Positions 54,546 to 64,000 of a stretch of 64,000 nucleotides of DNA are shown here, piece after piece (position 1 is the first letter of the stretch; each line of letters opens with the position of its first letter). The notes below the pieces were generated by a model. It saw nothing but the letters and a program-made list of their open reading frames with translations. It was not told the DNA's origin and did no database searches. Made by a program: the position numbers and the translations under genes. The DNA comes from Undaria pinnatifida. Its lineage: Eukaryota; Sar; Phaeophyceae; Laminariales; Alariaceae. Where the stretch lies: positions 16,063,761-16,127,760 of the forward strand of contig JABAKD010000026.1 in assembly GCA_012845835.1 (NCBI GenBank), given 5' to 3'.

Positions 54546-55547
54546 GGCCGTTTCTTATAGCATTGGATTCTCATCTTCGATTCCGCCAGAATCCGATTTG
54601 AGCCCATTTCCGCCTTCTTATAGACACGGATTTTGGCACAATCCAATTCGGAAAAATCCGATTTCAGCTTTTCGAGTTGCGGCCACTCGGATTCCTGACC
54701 AAAATCCGAGACGCTGCCCAACCCGGATTTCTGTCTCGGATTATTTGAAACTCTCTGGTTGCGCCGCGCGCGCGCACACACACACACACATCGGGCTACC
54801 CCACATGCGTGCTGCAGTGCCGGCGCTGTTAGGGCTGCTGGGCGTCGCCCGTGGGCTAGCCTACGAACTTGGCTTGCCCTCGGGACGCGTGGTGCACCAT
54901 CAAATGGCCGCGACAGCGAGAGAAAAAGCTGGTGTCGACGTTTCTGCTGTCTTTGCCACCACGCTAGCTGCCTTCCATCTGCAGCAGCAGCGTAGTGTCG
55001 CCACCTGGGACCTCATCTTACAAGACTACGAAGACGAGCTAGAGCCCGACACAGAGGACGATGAGATGTCAAGGGCTGTCAAGAGGCGGCGTGTGCACCC
55101 TCGCAAAGACTACACAAAGTCGGGTTGGTGGCAGGAGCTGGAGGAGCTGCATGAGTATCTGCTTCTGTGTCATGCCTCCAACACAGCACTCTGCAAAATG
55201 CTCTATAGCTGCTTCCGCCAGGCTGTTGTAGCTTAGCAACAGCGACTCTGGTGCCTCTTGGTCCGGCATGTTTGCAACGTCTGTGTGGTCTGCTGCGTGT
55301 GGTCTGCTGCCTCTGCGCTGCGTCTGTATGTCTGTATCGGTCTGCTGTGTGCTGCTGCTGCTGCTGCTGCTGTGTGGTGTTGGGTTTTGCGCGCGCTGTT
55401 TTGAAAAAAAAATGACAGTCCTGCTGAAATCCGTCTGACAAAATCCGTTCGCTATAAGAAAGGTCGGGCTTTCTTCTCCGCCCGAATTTTGCCGAATCGG
55501 ATTCTGGCGGAATCGAAGATGAGAATCCAATGCTATAAGAAACGGCC
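54546..55547 (+). mobile_element. PIF/Harbinger-type DNA transposon, internally reduced
   Basis: Perfect 53-bp terminal inverted repeats (54,546-54,598 and 55,495-55,547) start GGCCGTTTCTTATAGCATTG and are flanked by TAA at 54,543-54,545 and 55,548-55,550. A 3-bp TWA duplication and GG-start ends are characteristic of PIF/Harbinger. Subterminal repeats of AATCCGATT and CTATAAGAAA occur inside. The total of 1,002 bp is too short for an active element with a DDE transposase, so it is non-autonomous. The perfect ends imply recent insertion. Confidence 0.92.
54808..55236 (+). CDS. N-terminal remnant of a Harbinger-type protein
   Basis: A 142-residue frame; I chose the ATG at 54,808 because the open frame upstream runs through the terminal repeat and low-complexity (CA)n DNA. 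It has a hydrophobic Ala/Leu-rich start, an acidic patch (about residues 74-86, EDELEPDTEDDEM), a basic patch (KRRRVHPRKDY) that may act in nuclear entry, and SGWWQELEELHEYLLL. The latter recalls the segment before the DDE core in Harbinger transposases (basic, then S-x-W/WW). The DDE catalytic domain is absent, so it cannot be a working transposase. Confidence 0.5.
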   Translation, partial: RAAVPALLGLLGVARGLAYELGLPSGRVVHHQMAATAREKAGVDVSAVFATTLAAFHLQQQRSVATWDLILQDYEDELEPDTEDDEMSRAVKRRRVHPRKDYTKSGWWQELEELHEYLLLCHASNTALCKMLYSCFRQAVVA

Positions 55548-55659
55548 TAATCAGACTATATAATTATAAAAATGTCTATAATACGTAATTCTTTCGCTTA
55601 GTGAACATTCGCCATCGAGGATTTTATTAATTGTTAATCATTAATTTTAATTTTAATTT

Positions 55660-55698
55660 ATATAGGGTTAGTTAGGGTCAGGGTTAGGGTTGTTAGGC
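55660..55698 (+). repeat. Degenerate telomere-like repeat
   Basis: TAGGGTTAGTTAGGGTCAGGGTT-like sequence: three or four imperfect TTAGGG units directly upstream of the SINE copy. Confidence 0.75.
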
Positions 55699-55700
55699 GG

Positions 55701-55998
55701 GTCGCCCCGGTGGTGTATCAGGTTATCCTCGAGCCTGGTATAGGTCAGTTTCTTGAGTTCGAATCCCCCCGAGTGCATACCCGAATAAATTCGTGGGGAC
55801 TTTTTCTTGTGCAGAAATTGACTTACGGACAGCGCGAGAGCGTGAGTTAGCAACACTCGAAAAATCGATAACGAGAAGTGGGATTGCTGAACCGTACTCG
55901 AATGCGCGATCAAAATTGAAGGCAAGAACCAGGGGGGAGAAGGGACGACACCTGTGACCACGGCTTGTTCAGAAACTGGAACGTACAAGTGTGAAGAA
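55701..55998 (+). mobile_element. tRNA-derived SINE, most complete copy
   Basis: Starts GTCGCCCCGGTGGTGTATC, with an A-box-like GGTTATCC and a B-box GAGTTCGAATCCCCCC about 50 bases later. The body contains GCGCGAGAGCGTGAGTTAGC and GGCAAGAACCAGGGGGGAGA. The tail GTTCAGAAACTGGA...GTGTGAAGAAAC leads into an A-rich stretch. About 298 bp. The head resembles a tRNA, so RNA polymerase III transcription is likely; mobilisation would need a LINE, none of which is seen here. Confidence 0.75.
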
Positions 55999-58006
55999 AC
56001 AAAGCAAAAAAATAACAGAAACACTAAAGACAATAAGAAATCTAAAATGAAAGCAAGCGCTGGAAATGAAGCGGGAAACAAGACCGTACCACCAAAAAGT
56101 AGAACAAGGCATAACAAACAGCAGCTAAAAACTATTAAGACCAACATAGCACTTACTTGACTACTCCAACCAACATTGTGAGCAGCACATATATGCACAA
56201 CCTGAATAGCCAACACCACCTCCACCCCCAACGTTTGGCACGCCTATCGTTGTAATAATTTGGCGCGGTGCTGATGGCTGTAAAAACTAGATTTGTGCTC
56301 TGAAGCCTGAAACTTGTAAACGTAAGCGTGACCGGCCTGTTTCGCTTCAAATATTAGCACGACAGCATGCTTCCAATCTGCTGTCGACAGTGGATGCGAT
56401 TTGGACATATCATCAACAGCCCTTAGACCGGGCTGTTGTCTCCGAGACATTTCCGTATCGTAATTACCAGGTTAATTACAGCTGAATATCGCCATCATCT
56501 TCGTCATGATATGCATCATTGGTTAGATATCGCCGTCATCATGATACATCGTCGATATCATCGTAATGACCACCATTACATCGTCTGTCGGTACGATATG
56601 ACAAAGACCGATTGAGGGTTGAGACACGGCAGACCCCGTGGTGTCGGGGGAGGAGAAGATCCTGCTTAGTGACCGTGGATCTGGGCTACGTCTTAGAGGG
56701 GAGGGAAAAGGAGAAACGGAAAGGGCGAAGTTAGTGCGTGGTATTCGGGCCGTTCTTAGATGCGTGCTACGACAGAGGTGCACCTCCTTTTTTTCTGGGG
56801 TTCCTCAATTTGGGAGCTCTTCAACAACTGATTTACAGAGAAAACTAAAACTGCTACCTGACGAAAACCTCCATGATATGGCCTAGTTACACGACGAGAA
56901 TCATGCAAGTAAAATGGCCTTTTATTGATGTTTTTCCGACGATTTCGGGTTAAGGAGCCCCGTCATTCAGAAAACATTTATTTCGTATCACACGAAAACT
57001 GATGCCTCTATCGTAGCATGCGTCCTTGTCGGATGTCGGATGTGGGATGTCGGGGATGCAAATTTCCTTAGTTCAGGGAGTAGAATAAGACCTCGTATAA
57101 ATAGTGCATAATATGTGTTCCAAGCTGGAGCAAAGGTTGTTGGTTTATGTGTTGGTTTATGCCTGCGCACAAGTCTGATGTATGATGTGTATGACTGCAT
57201 AAAATCTACGGATATGGTAGAGTAAAACTATTGATATGATTGGCGGTCCCAATCTTTGATATGTTCGAGTTGAGCCCCCTTGGGCGCAGTGTACTAGTGC
57301 TACTGCTGTTCCTCTGTCTACTATTTTGTCATCTTCGGGTGTGCATGTTCAGAGTGGCCTCCGGGACTCCGTATTTTAATGTATATATCCTATCTTTTTA
57401 TCTTCTCCTCTGCCTGATGGTCCCTCGTCGGGTACTGAGAGCAATCTCCCCGTGAGCCACCCTACGTCGGGCATACAGATTGTCGATTATGCTAGCATGA
57501 TCGTACGACAAGACGCTTGTGCCTTCGGACGTAGATTGCTCTGAGGAGCCCGGAATGCTTTAGGAGCAATTTTTCTTCATCGACCTCCACCCTACACGAC
57601 AGTGACGGAACCCGCACGTACACCAGCAGCAACCGAGAGCAAGACCACCGAGACGCAGCCTAAGACAACCAGATACAGGAAGAGGCGGAGCAGTCAGGGA
57701 TGGATGGTGATGAGCCAATAGAGCCACGGTCCTTCACCTGCTAGCCAGACCTCCTTGTACGTGCTTGCATCGAGCGAGCGATTTCGGGGCTGAGTTTTGA
57801 GCTGCAGTTACGAGCAACTCTGCGCGACGATGGTTGGGAAAGGGGGGGTGGCAGCGGAATTACAGCCAGCAAAGCTAATGGGAATGAGCGTGGAGCAGCA
57901 GCATGCATGTGCACAGCAGTGGTTTTGAGGAAGGTCAGGGGAGGAAGCGAGCAGGACAGAGCAAGGAAGGAGGGGACCGCCCCTTCCGCGCCATCACGAG
58001 CTTCGG
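55999..58006. other. No supported gene
   Basis: Short frames on both strands lack motifs. The 71-codon + frame at 57,240 has two hydrophobic segments but no other support. Around 56,500-56,570, repeated ATCATCG-like stretches form a degenerate repeat. Confidence 0.4.
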
Positions 58007-58257
58007 CTCACAAAAGGCGCGTAATCGGTTCCCTTGATTTTTGTGTTTCATTTTTATTTCTTTCTAGAGTTGATGTGTGGTTGCTTTTGTTCGGGTATCA
58101 GTTGGTACGTACGGTTTAGTACAGTCGTTCGGCTCACAAAAGGCGCGTAATCGGTTCCCTTGATTTTTGTGTTCCATTTTTATTTCTTTCTAGAGTTGGA
58201 TGTGTGGTTGTTTTTGTTTGCGTATCAGTTGGTACGTACAGTTCAGTACAGTCGTTA
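58007..58257 (+). repeat. ~124-bp tandem duplication
   Basis: Two units, each with CACAAAAGGCGCGTAATCGG and TCAGTTGGTACGTAC. They differ by a few bases and small indels. Confidence 0.9.
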
Positions 58258-58349
58258 GTACCTGAAGAGTTCAAGTCGATTTTTCGTTTATATGGTAAGA
58301 TAGGAGATGTGATACTTGTTTGCCTTATGATATGGTCAGTACACTGCTG

Positions 58350-58615
58350 AAAACTGATTTTTTCTGTAGTTTATATTACGAGTTGGCACTTTGGTTCCTT
58401 TCCAATTAACCATTTTCCCTCAGTCCCAAAGAGTGAAGGAAAAATGGTTTCTGCCGAAAATATTACTTTTGATCTTGCAAACTGTTTTTTTCTGTAGTTT
58501 ACAATACGAGTTGGCACTTTGGTTCCTTTTCAATCAACCGTTTCCCATCAATTCCAAAGAGTTGAGGTAAAATGGTTACTACTGCCGAAAATATGACTTT
58601 CGATCTTGGTCGAGA
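58350..58615 (+). repeat. ~132-bp tandem duplication
   Basis: Two diverged units with TTTTTTCTGTAGTTTA, ACGAGTTGGCACTTTGGTTC and TGCCGAAAATAT-ACTT. Confidence 0.88.
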
Positions 58616-58760
58616 AGATCACGGTATTGATCGGTGTATAAGCGGTCTATACTATTGCTAGATGGTACCTGGTACGTGGTCGTGGTGGTAAATATTTGTT
58701 TTGGTTGGCCGGGAAAAGTTCACATACAATATGAATATGATATATGCATACAAGGGCTCC

Positions 58761-58792
58761 GCATGGGCGCCGGCATTCGCCGGCGCCCATGC
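58761..58792. other. Perfect GC-rich hairpin
   Basis: A 14-bp stem (GCATGGGCGCCGGC and its complement) with a 4-base ATTC loop. No T-run follows, and eukaryotic context makes a terminator unlikely. Confidence 0.85.
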
Positions 58793-59657
58793 TTCGGGTA
58801 GGGCAGGGCGGCACTCGGACGAGGAAAAAAAGGGGAAAAAGTTGTAGCTGTTCGATTCGACATTATTGGAAGTTTCAAGTAATGCCGAGAGTTTAATACG
58901 AATATGAGGTTCTCAAGATCATAATTTGACATTCCATGGCGCCCATTCTTTGCGTGAGGTAGGGTTGCACTCGACGAAATAAGTCGTAGCAATAAAGAAA
59001 TTGAAGCTTAAAGTAATTCCAAGAGTAAGACGAACATGAGGTTCTAAAGGTTTACTTTGATGGAAGGAATACATATAAACGAAGGAAGCAAGCATAGGCG
59101 AAACGTTGTTATTAAAACCGTCGCCAAGTAAAAGTAGGCCAGAAATGCCGTAAGGAGAATTTGAGAACCTGCTTGGCTTCGAGGCTTCGAGGCGAAAGAA
59201 AATAGGAGATGTCATCAATAATAATGATATCGGACGGAATGAATGGTTGAAAATGTTTAGTTTACGGAAGAGAAAAAGGAAGGCGCCGTTGATTGTGCCT
59301 TCGAAAACCCCTCGGTGTTTACTCCCACAGTAGTAGACGAAGAACTCACCATGTTTGTTTACAAAATACACGAAGAACTCACTCACAGAAAATAACTAAA
59401 AAAGATGCCCTCAATTACCTACTTCAATGTACGCGGCACTTACACAGGTGAAGATATACAAAAATTAACAACGAATTATGCAGACTTAGAGAGGGGCGCT
59501 AAAGGGGACATAGAACGCTCTCGATCCATTAAATAATAAAGGGGATATAAAAATGCCCTCGATCCAATTGGTACTTTCAACGCAGAGAACTTACACTAGA
59601 GGAATGACAAGCTAAACTGAAAAAGGCAGATAATCAAGCCTCACACAAGACAAACAA
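58793..59657. other. No supported gene
   Basis: Weak ~140-bp direct repeats (around 58,785-58,920 and 58,938-59,052; GCGCCCAT, then AATATGAGGTTCT or AACATGAGGTTCT). A 155-codon minus frame at 58,919-59,386 is hydrophobic and Phe-rich, without a known domain. Confidence 0.4.
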
Positions 59658-59998
59658 AATAATCCTAGACCGGTATGAAATCGTACCACTGTCCCCTAAC
59701 AGCCCCCGATTCTGTGGAAGGTAGGCCTCAAAACAACTTAATCCGTGTGACAGATCAGTATTTGATTGTACCATGGTCACAAAACAGCTCTCCGACTCGG
59801 TGTGAAATACACGATGGGTCCTCCGGTTTTACTTGCACTATGTACGAAGAACTCACTTAGAGAGAAGCCCTGAAGGGGATATAGAAAAAAAATCCTAGAC
59901 CGTTATGAAATCCTGAATCGTACCACTATCACTAACAGCCGCCGACTCTGTGGAAGGTAGGCCCCAAAACAACTTAATCCGTATGACAGATCAGGTTT
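59658..59998 (+). repeat. Direct duplication, ~110-bp units
   Basis: Blocks at 59,658-59,775 and 59,888-59,998 share ATCCTAGACCG-TATGAAATC and CTCTGTGGAAGGTAGGCC. Confidence 0.85.
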
Positions 59999-62490
59999 GA
60001 GCCTATTGGAAACCAATCACGCTCGAAAAGATGAACACTCCAACAGCACCAAACGCAAAAATATAAAAAGCCGAATTGTTAGAGCGATCTACTACTACTG
60101 GTATGGCACGCGTTCTTCCGGACGTATCATGACACATGTATGCGTCGTCTTGCAGCCACACTTTCAGCCACATGGCCAGCACGCACACAGCACATGACAG
60201 CCCAACAGCACACACACAACCAACCGCTGCACTATGAAGCCTACAGCGCGGCACCATGAATAATAAATGACCGCGACGGCTGGATTAGCCCTTTGACAAA
60301 CCGGCGCCCCTGCTCTCGAGCCCGGGAAAGATGTGTGTCTGTCTTGGCCTATTGGGTCGAACCTTACTAACTTTAAAATCGCAATTATTTGCGCGGTTGC
60401 AATTTGGCTGGTCATTTGCGTCATGTACGTTGTCTAGGGATTATTTATTTGTTTTTTGTGAAGGGTGTCCGTCTGATTTTGCTTCGTAATAAAGTTGTAT
60501 TCCCGCTTTCGTTGCTGGTCGTAGGAAACCTTTCGCAGATGTCGTAGTATGCACATTCGTCTACGAAAAGCACGCCATCGCTCACGCGTTATTTGTTTAC
60601 CTGGTATTTCTTTTTGTAGGTTGTCCGTCGTTGTTGTACTAATATCTTATTACACTGTAGCAGATGCAATTTTTTCATGTGCGTTTTCACCCGACGAAGT
60701 TATAGTCTACACATTCTTCATACAGTACCTCCTCCTGCAGCATGTTTTTGCGTAACGTCGCGCAAAGGAACGGTTTGAGCCTATCTGTATCTGCAGACCA
60801 AGCACGCTCAAAATGATGAACACTCCAACAGCACCAAAAGCGATAATATAAAAAGCCACATTAATAAACACTTCACGCACAGGATATCACCTCATTATCT
60901 TTCGAGAGCCATCCATGCCGCTGTGTTCCCCCCCCCCCCCCCCCCCCGCCTCGAACGCCCCCTTCTTCCCCATCACCCGCACCTTCGCCTAGACCTAGCA
61001 CCACACGTATAACAAACCCCTCACCTAAAGCCCTTCCCCCCCCCCCCCTCCCCCCCCCTTCCCCCCCCCCCCGTCCCCACCCCCCATCCTCCCCCCCCAA
61101 CCCATCCCAACCCCACCCCCTCGAACACTCCACCCTCTCTTTACTCACTGATTGTACGACTTACCCCAGGATATACATGATAAACTGATGTATTATTTCC
61201 AAAAATGTCACATTTATCCCCTCGAAATAATGTATAGTTTCCAGGCACATATTGAGCTGCCTCCCCCCCCCCCCGCCCCCAATAATATACTGGTGCCAAA
61301 ACCGTCAGATTTATCCCCTCGAAAGGATTTATAGCTTACATGCACAAATTGCCCCTTTCCCCCCCTCCCCCCCCCCGCCCCCCTCCAAACCCGCTCGCTT
61401 TTGATCAAAACCAGGCCCCCGCTTTCCCTTCACAGCTGTCAGATTTTGTCCCCCTCAGAAACGGGTTATATAGTTTCCGCGCACAGACTGACTAAAATCA
61501 TCCTGTTGACCCTGATAGCTACACTGTAGCTGTAAGGGGAGTCGCCGACCTATATCCTTAATGAGGACACCCAACTCGCAATGCGCGCGATCAGAGTATC
61601 ACACACAGCTTGCAAAGATGAGTTTCGACGAAATCTTCGATGTCACAGCTGGAGTGTAATTTAATTTTTATAATATAAAAAGACGAAATATTAGAGCGAT
61701 CTACTACTGGTATAACACGCGTTCTTCTGGACGTATCATGTATGTGTCGTCTTTCAGCCACACACATGCAGCCACATGGCCAGCGCGCACACAGCACGTG
61801 ACAGCCCAACGCACACACGCAACCAACCGCTGCACGTATGAAGCCTACAGCGCGGCACCACCAATAACGAATCACCGCGATGGCTGAATTAGCCCTTTGG
61901 CAGACCGGCGCCCCTGCTCTCGAGCCCGGGCAAGATGTGTGTCTGTCTGTTGCTTGGTTTCAGTTGATGAGGGCACTCAGACTGCTGTGGCAGATGCAAT
62001 TTTTTCACGTGCGTATTCACCCGACGAAGTTATACACATTCCTCATACAGTAACTCCTCCTGCTGAATGTTTTTGCGCAAGGTAGCGCAAAGGAACGGTT
62101 TTGAGCCTATCTGTATCTGCAGACCAAGCACGCTCAAAACGATGAACACTCCAACAGCACCAAACGCAATAATATAGAAAGCCGAATTATTAGAGCGATC
62201 TTCTACTACTACTGGTATAGTCTAGACTAATTAACACGCGTTTCTCTGGACGCATCATGTGTCGTCTTGCAGCCACACCTTCAGCCACATGGCCAGCACG
62301 CAGACAGCACATGACAGCTCAACAGCACACACGCAACCAACCGCTGCACGTATGAAGCCTACAGCGCGGCACCATGAATAACGAATCACGGCGACGGCTG
62401 GATTAGCCCTTTGACAGACCGGCGCCCCTGCTCTCGAGCCCGGGCAAGATGTGTGTCTGTTGCTTGGTTTCAGTTGATGAGGGCACTCTA
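59995..62490 (+). repeat. Segmental repeat, three copies, one interrupted
   Basis: Copy 1 at 59,995-60,345; copy 2 at 60,775-60,855 plus 61,683-61,965; copy 3 at 62,097-62,475. All run from GAACACTCCAACAGCACCAA to CTCTCGAGCCCGGG-AAGATG. Copy 2 is split by the retroposon at 60,856. The stretch before copies 2 and 3 (from CAGATGCAATTTTTTCA) is duplicated as well. No gene is visible. Confidence 0.88.
60856..61669 (+). mobile_element. C-tract retroposon with 13-bp target duplication
   Basis: Flanked by ATAATATAAAAAG at 60,843-60,855 and 61,670-61,682. Undisturbed copies of the host segment at 60,055 and 62,170 have this site once, so the ends are certain. The 814-bp insert starts CCACATTAATAAACACTTC, inside the longer sequence seen in the copy at 43,979, so it is 5'-truncated. 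It then has C-tracts, two degenerate modules and the conserved 3' part ending ...TTTAATTTTT. Truncation at the 5' end plus a target duplication of this length fits target-primed reverse transcription. Confidence 0.9.
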
Positions 62491-62777
62491 CAGCAGTAGC
62501 TAGCTGGAGCACAGCAGTTAGTGATTTCTTTGTTATGTCAACCCCTTTGCCTGCGTTCGTTCAAGCAACCCCAACAGCAGTAACCACGCAAAGCAAAACT
62601 CAAATCCTGACCCATGGTGGCTTCCGCGCGTTTATACTGTGGCGGGCAGTTGTTGCAGGAAACGTTTTTTCGTCCATACCGTGCATGTCTCGTCTCACAC
62701 CCCTGGCAGCTGGTGCGCTACGCTGCTCTGGGTCTCGGACGGGACGGGGCTAATGACCTTGATTCGTCTCGTCTCGA

Positions 62778-63055
62778 GTGCCTGGTGCACAATCTGTGAC
62801 CAAACAATAATTAGTTGCCACCGCAAAATTCCAAACATTATTAAGTACCTATTTTTTTTAAACATTATCAAAAAAGTACCGTTTGTAAATGATGCCAATT
62901 TTGTAAATCATCCAGGCGCGCGCAATTAAACACCTGGTGCACAATCTGTGACCAAACAATAGTAAGTTGCACATGCCACCGCAAAATTCCAAACATTATC
63001 ACGTACCGTTTGGAAATGATGCCAATTGTGTCAATCATCTAGACGTTGCAGACAT
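62778..63055 (+). repeat. ~150-bp tandem duplication
   Basis: Two units beginning GCCTGGTGCACAATCTGTG and ACCTGGTGCACAATCTGTG, both with GCCACCGCAAAATTCCAAAC and AATGATGCCAATT. Confidence 0.88.
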
Positions 63056-64000
63056 CAAGATGCAACCAAATTTCCCGAAATTCCTCCTCGACATGCGGTA
63101 TTTTTGCAACATCTCGCTTGTCTTGCTCGGCATCCGTCCGCGTTCACGTCGATGTGCGGAACGGGCACGGAAGGGCGAGGGGCGTTGGAGCCGCCCCCCG
63201 AAGGCGGCGCTCGAACGAAGCTATATTCGACCGAGAATTCCAGTGCCGCGAATCGCATACTTCGGCCGAGACAAATAACTCCTGACCAAATACCTGACAC
63301 CAAAGAAGGATTTTATATATATTATATTCATGTGCTTCATTGTTTTGTTGCAACAACGAAAGGTGATGGATAAGGTGGTTGCGTTTTAAACACACAATTG
63401 AGTTTTCAACTCTGCCTGATGTTATACCTGGATTAATACAGCACCTGTGGTACCAGGTATGAGAATCGGAGTTAATTGACTTATTTTCTGGGCAATAGTG
63501 GATGATAGGATTGTGTTCACCCCCCCCCCCCCCCCCAATGCCGTACAAAACCGAGTGATCAGGGGGGAAGGGCAGATATATATAAGGCTTAATACTATCC
63601 ACAGGTGATCACACGTCATGTACGAACGAACGCACAGCAGTAGTGTACGAGCCAAATATTTGTTGTTTTTGGGAGCGTTTGACAAGGAAATTCGAGATTT
63701 TTGTCTTTGAGCTGGTGGGGCGGAAAGAGATATCGATCGTGCACGTTACACATTATTTTCAGCTCGCGGCGACGTCACCATCGCCGTAGTCTTGCGATGA
63801 ACTCCTGGTGATATGAATTGGACGTCGAGTTGGCAGGATGCTTGATTTATTTGAACAGAGAGAGTAGGTAGGTATGATGAATGCTGGCTTCCATAATTAG
63901 TTGAAAGAGCACATGTCCTGAAGAGTCCTGTAATACCAACGCGTGATGAGAGCTTGGTATGGACTAAACCAGAGCGGAACTGATTGAACAAAATTTGGCT
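63056..64000. other. No supported gene; one C-run
   Basis: A run of about 16 C lies near 63,521. Open frames on both strands (79-152 codons) have no recognisable domain. Confidence 0.4.

Noticed and set aside
58761-58792. Helitron 3' terminal hairpin
   Set aside because: No CTRR end follows within the expected dozen bases, and the hairpin is much longer than usual.

Overview
This 64-kb window looks like repeat-rich nuclear DNA of a eukaryote. It has GT-AG intron signals, TTAGGG-type telomere repeats, Ty3- and Ty1-type LTR elements, tRNA-derived SINE-like repeats, hAT, Harbinger, mariner-type and Helitron-like DNA transposons, CAG/CTG runs and very long poly-C/poly-G tracts. A stramenopile, possibly a brown alga, would fit, but nothing here proves it. 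I found no convincing intact host gene. Nearly everything recognisable is mobile DNA, its relics, or tandem and inverted repeats. All identities and boundaries were judged by eye.

Layout. 1-8.7 kb: minisatellites, one arm of a dispersed inverted repeat (the other is at 24.1-24.9 kb), two copies of a dispersed retroposon with long C-tracts, a tandem repeat carrying head-to-head telomere arrays (4.8-5.5 kb), a duplicated Ala-rich exon-like block, and a miniature LTR element. 8.8-15.8 kb: a broken Ty3-type element beside a tRNA-like relic, with a mariner-type MITE nested in one LTR. 16.3-22.7 kb: an older gag-bearing LTR fossil. 25.4-31.4 kb: a Ty1/copia fossil with both LTRs. 33.3-43.0 kb: a large foldback-like inverted repeat with arms of 2.7 and 3.4 kb. 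43.0-45.5 kb: retroposon copies, one flanked by a 51-bp direct repeat, and a 269-bp tandem duplication. 45.6-46.1 kb: a Helitron-like 5' exon. 47.9-48.9 kb: a ~343-bp satellite in three copies. 51.7-54.4 kb: a decayed hAT transposase with introns still visible. 54.5-55.5 kb: a complete 1,002-bp Harbinger-type element with perfect 53-bp inverted ends and TAA target duplications. 55.7 kb to the end: a SINE and several local duplications, one interrupted by a retroposon whose 13-bp target duplication fixes its ends.

The most novel item is the C-tract retroposon family, with about a dozen copies. Its copies share one 3' end, vary at the 5' end, and have internal modules of about 55 bp separated by C-runs of up to 28-30 bases. 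The foldback-like inverted repeat incorporates two mirrored copies of this family. A short motif, TATAGTCTA, recurs far more often than expected, often beside retroposon or SINE tails, and may mark insertion sites.
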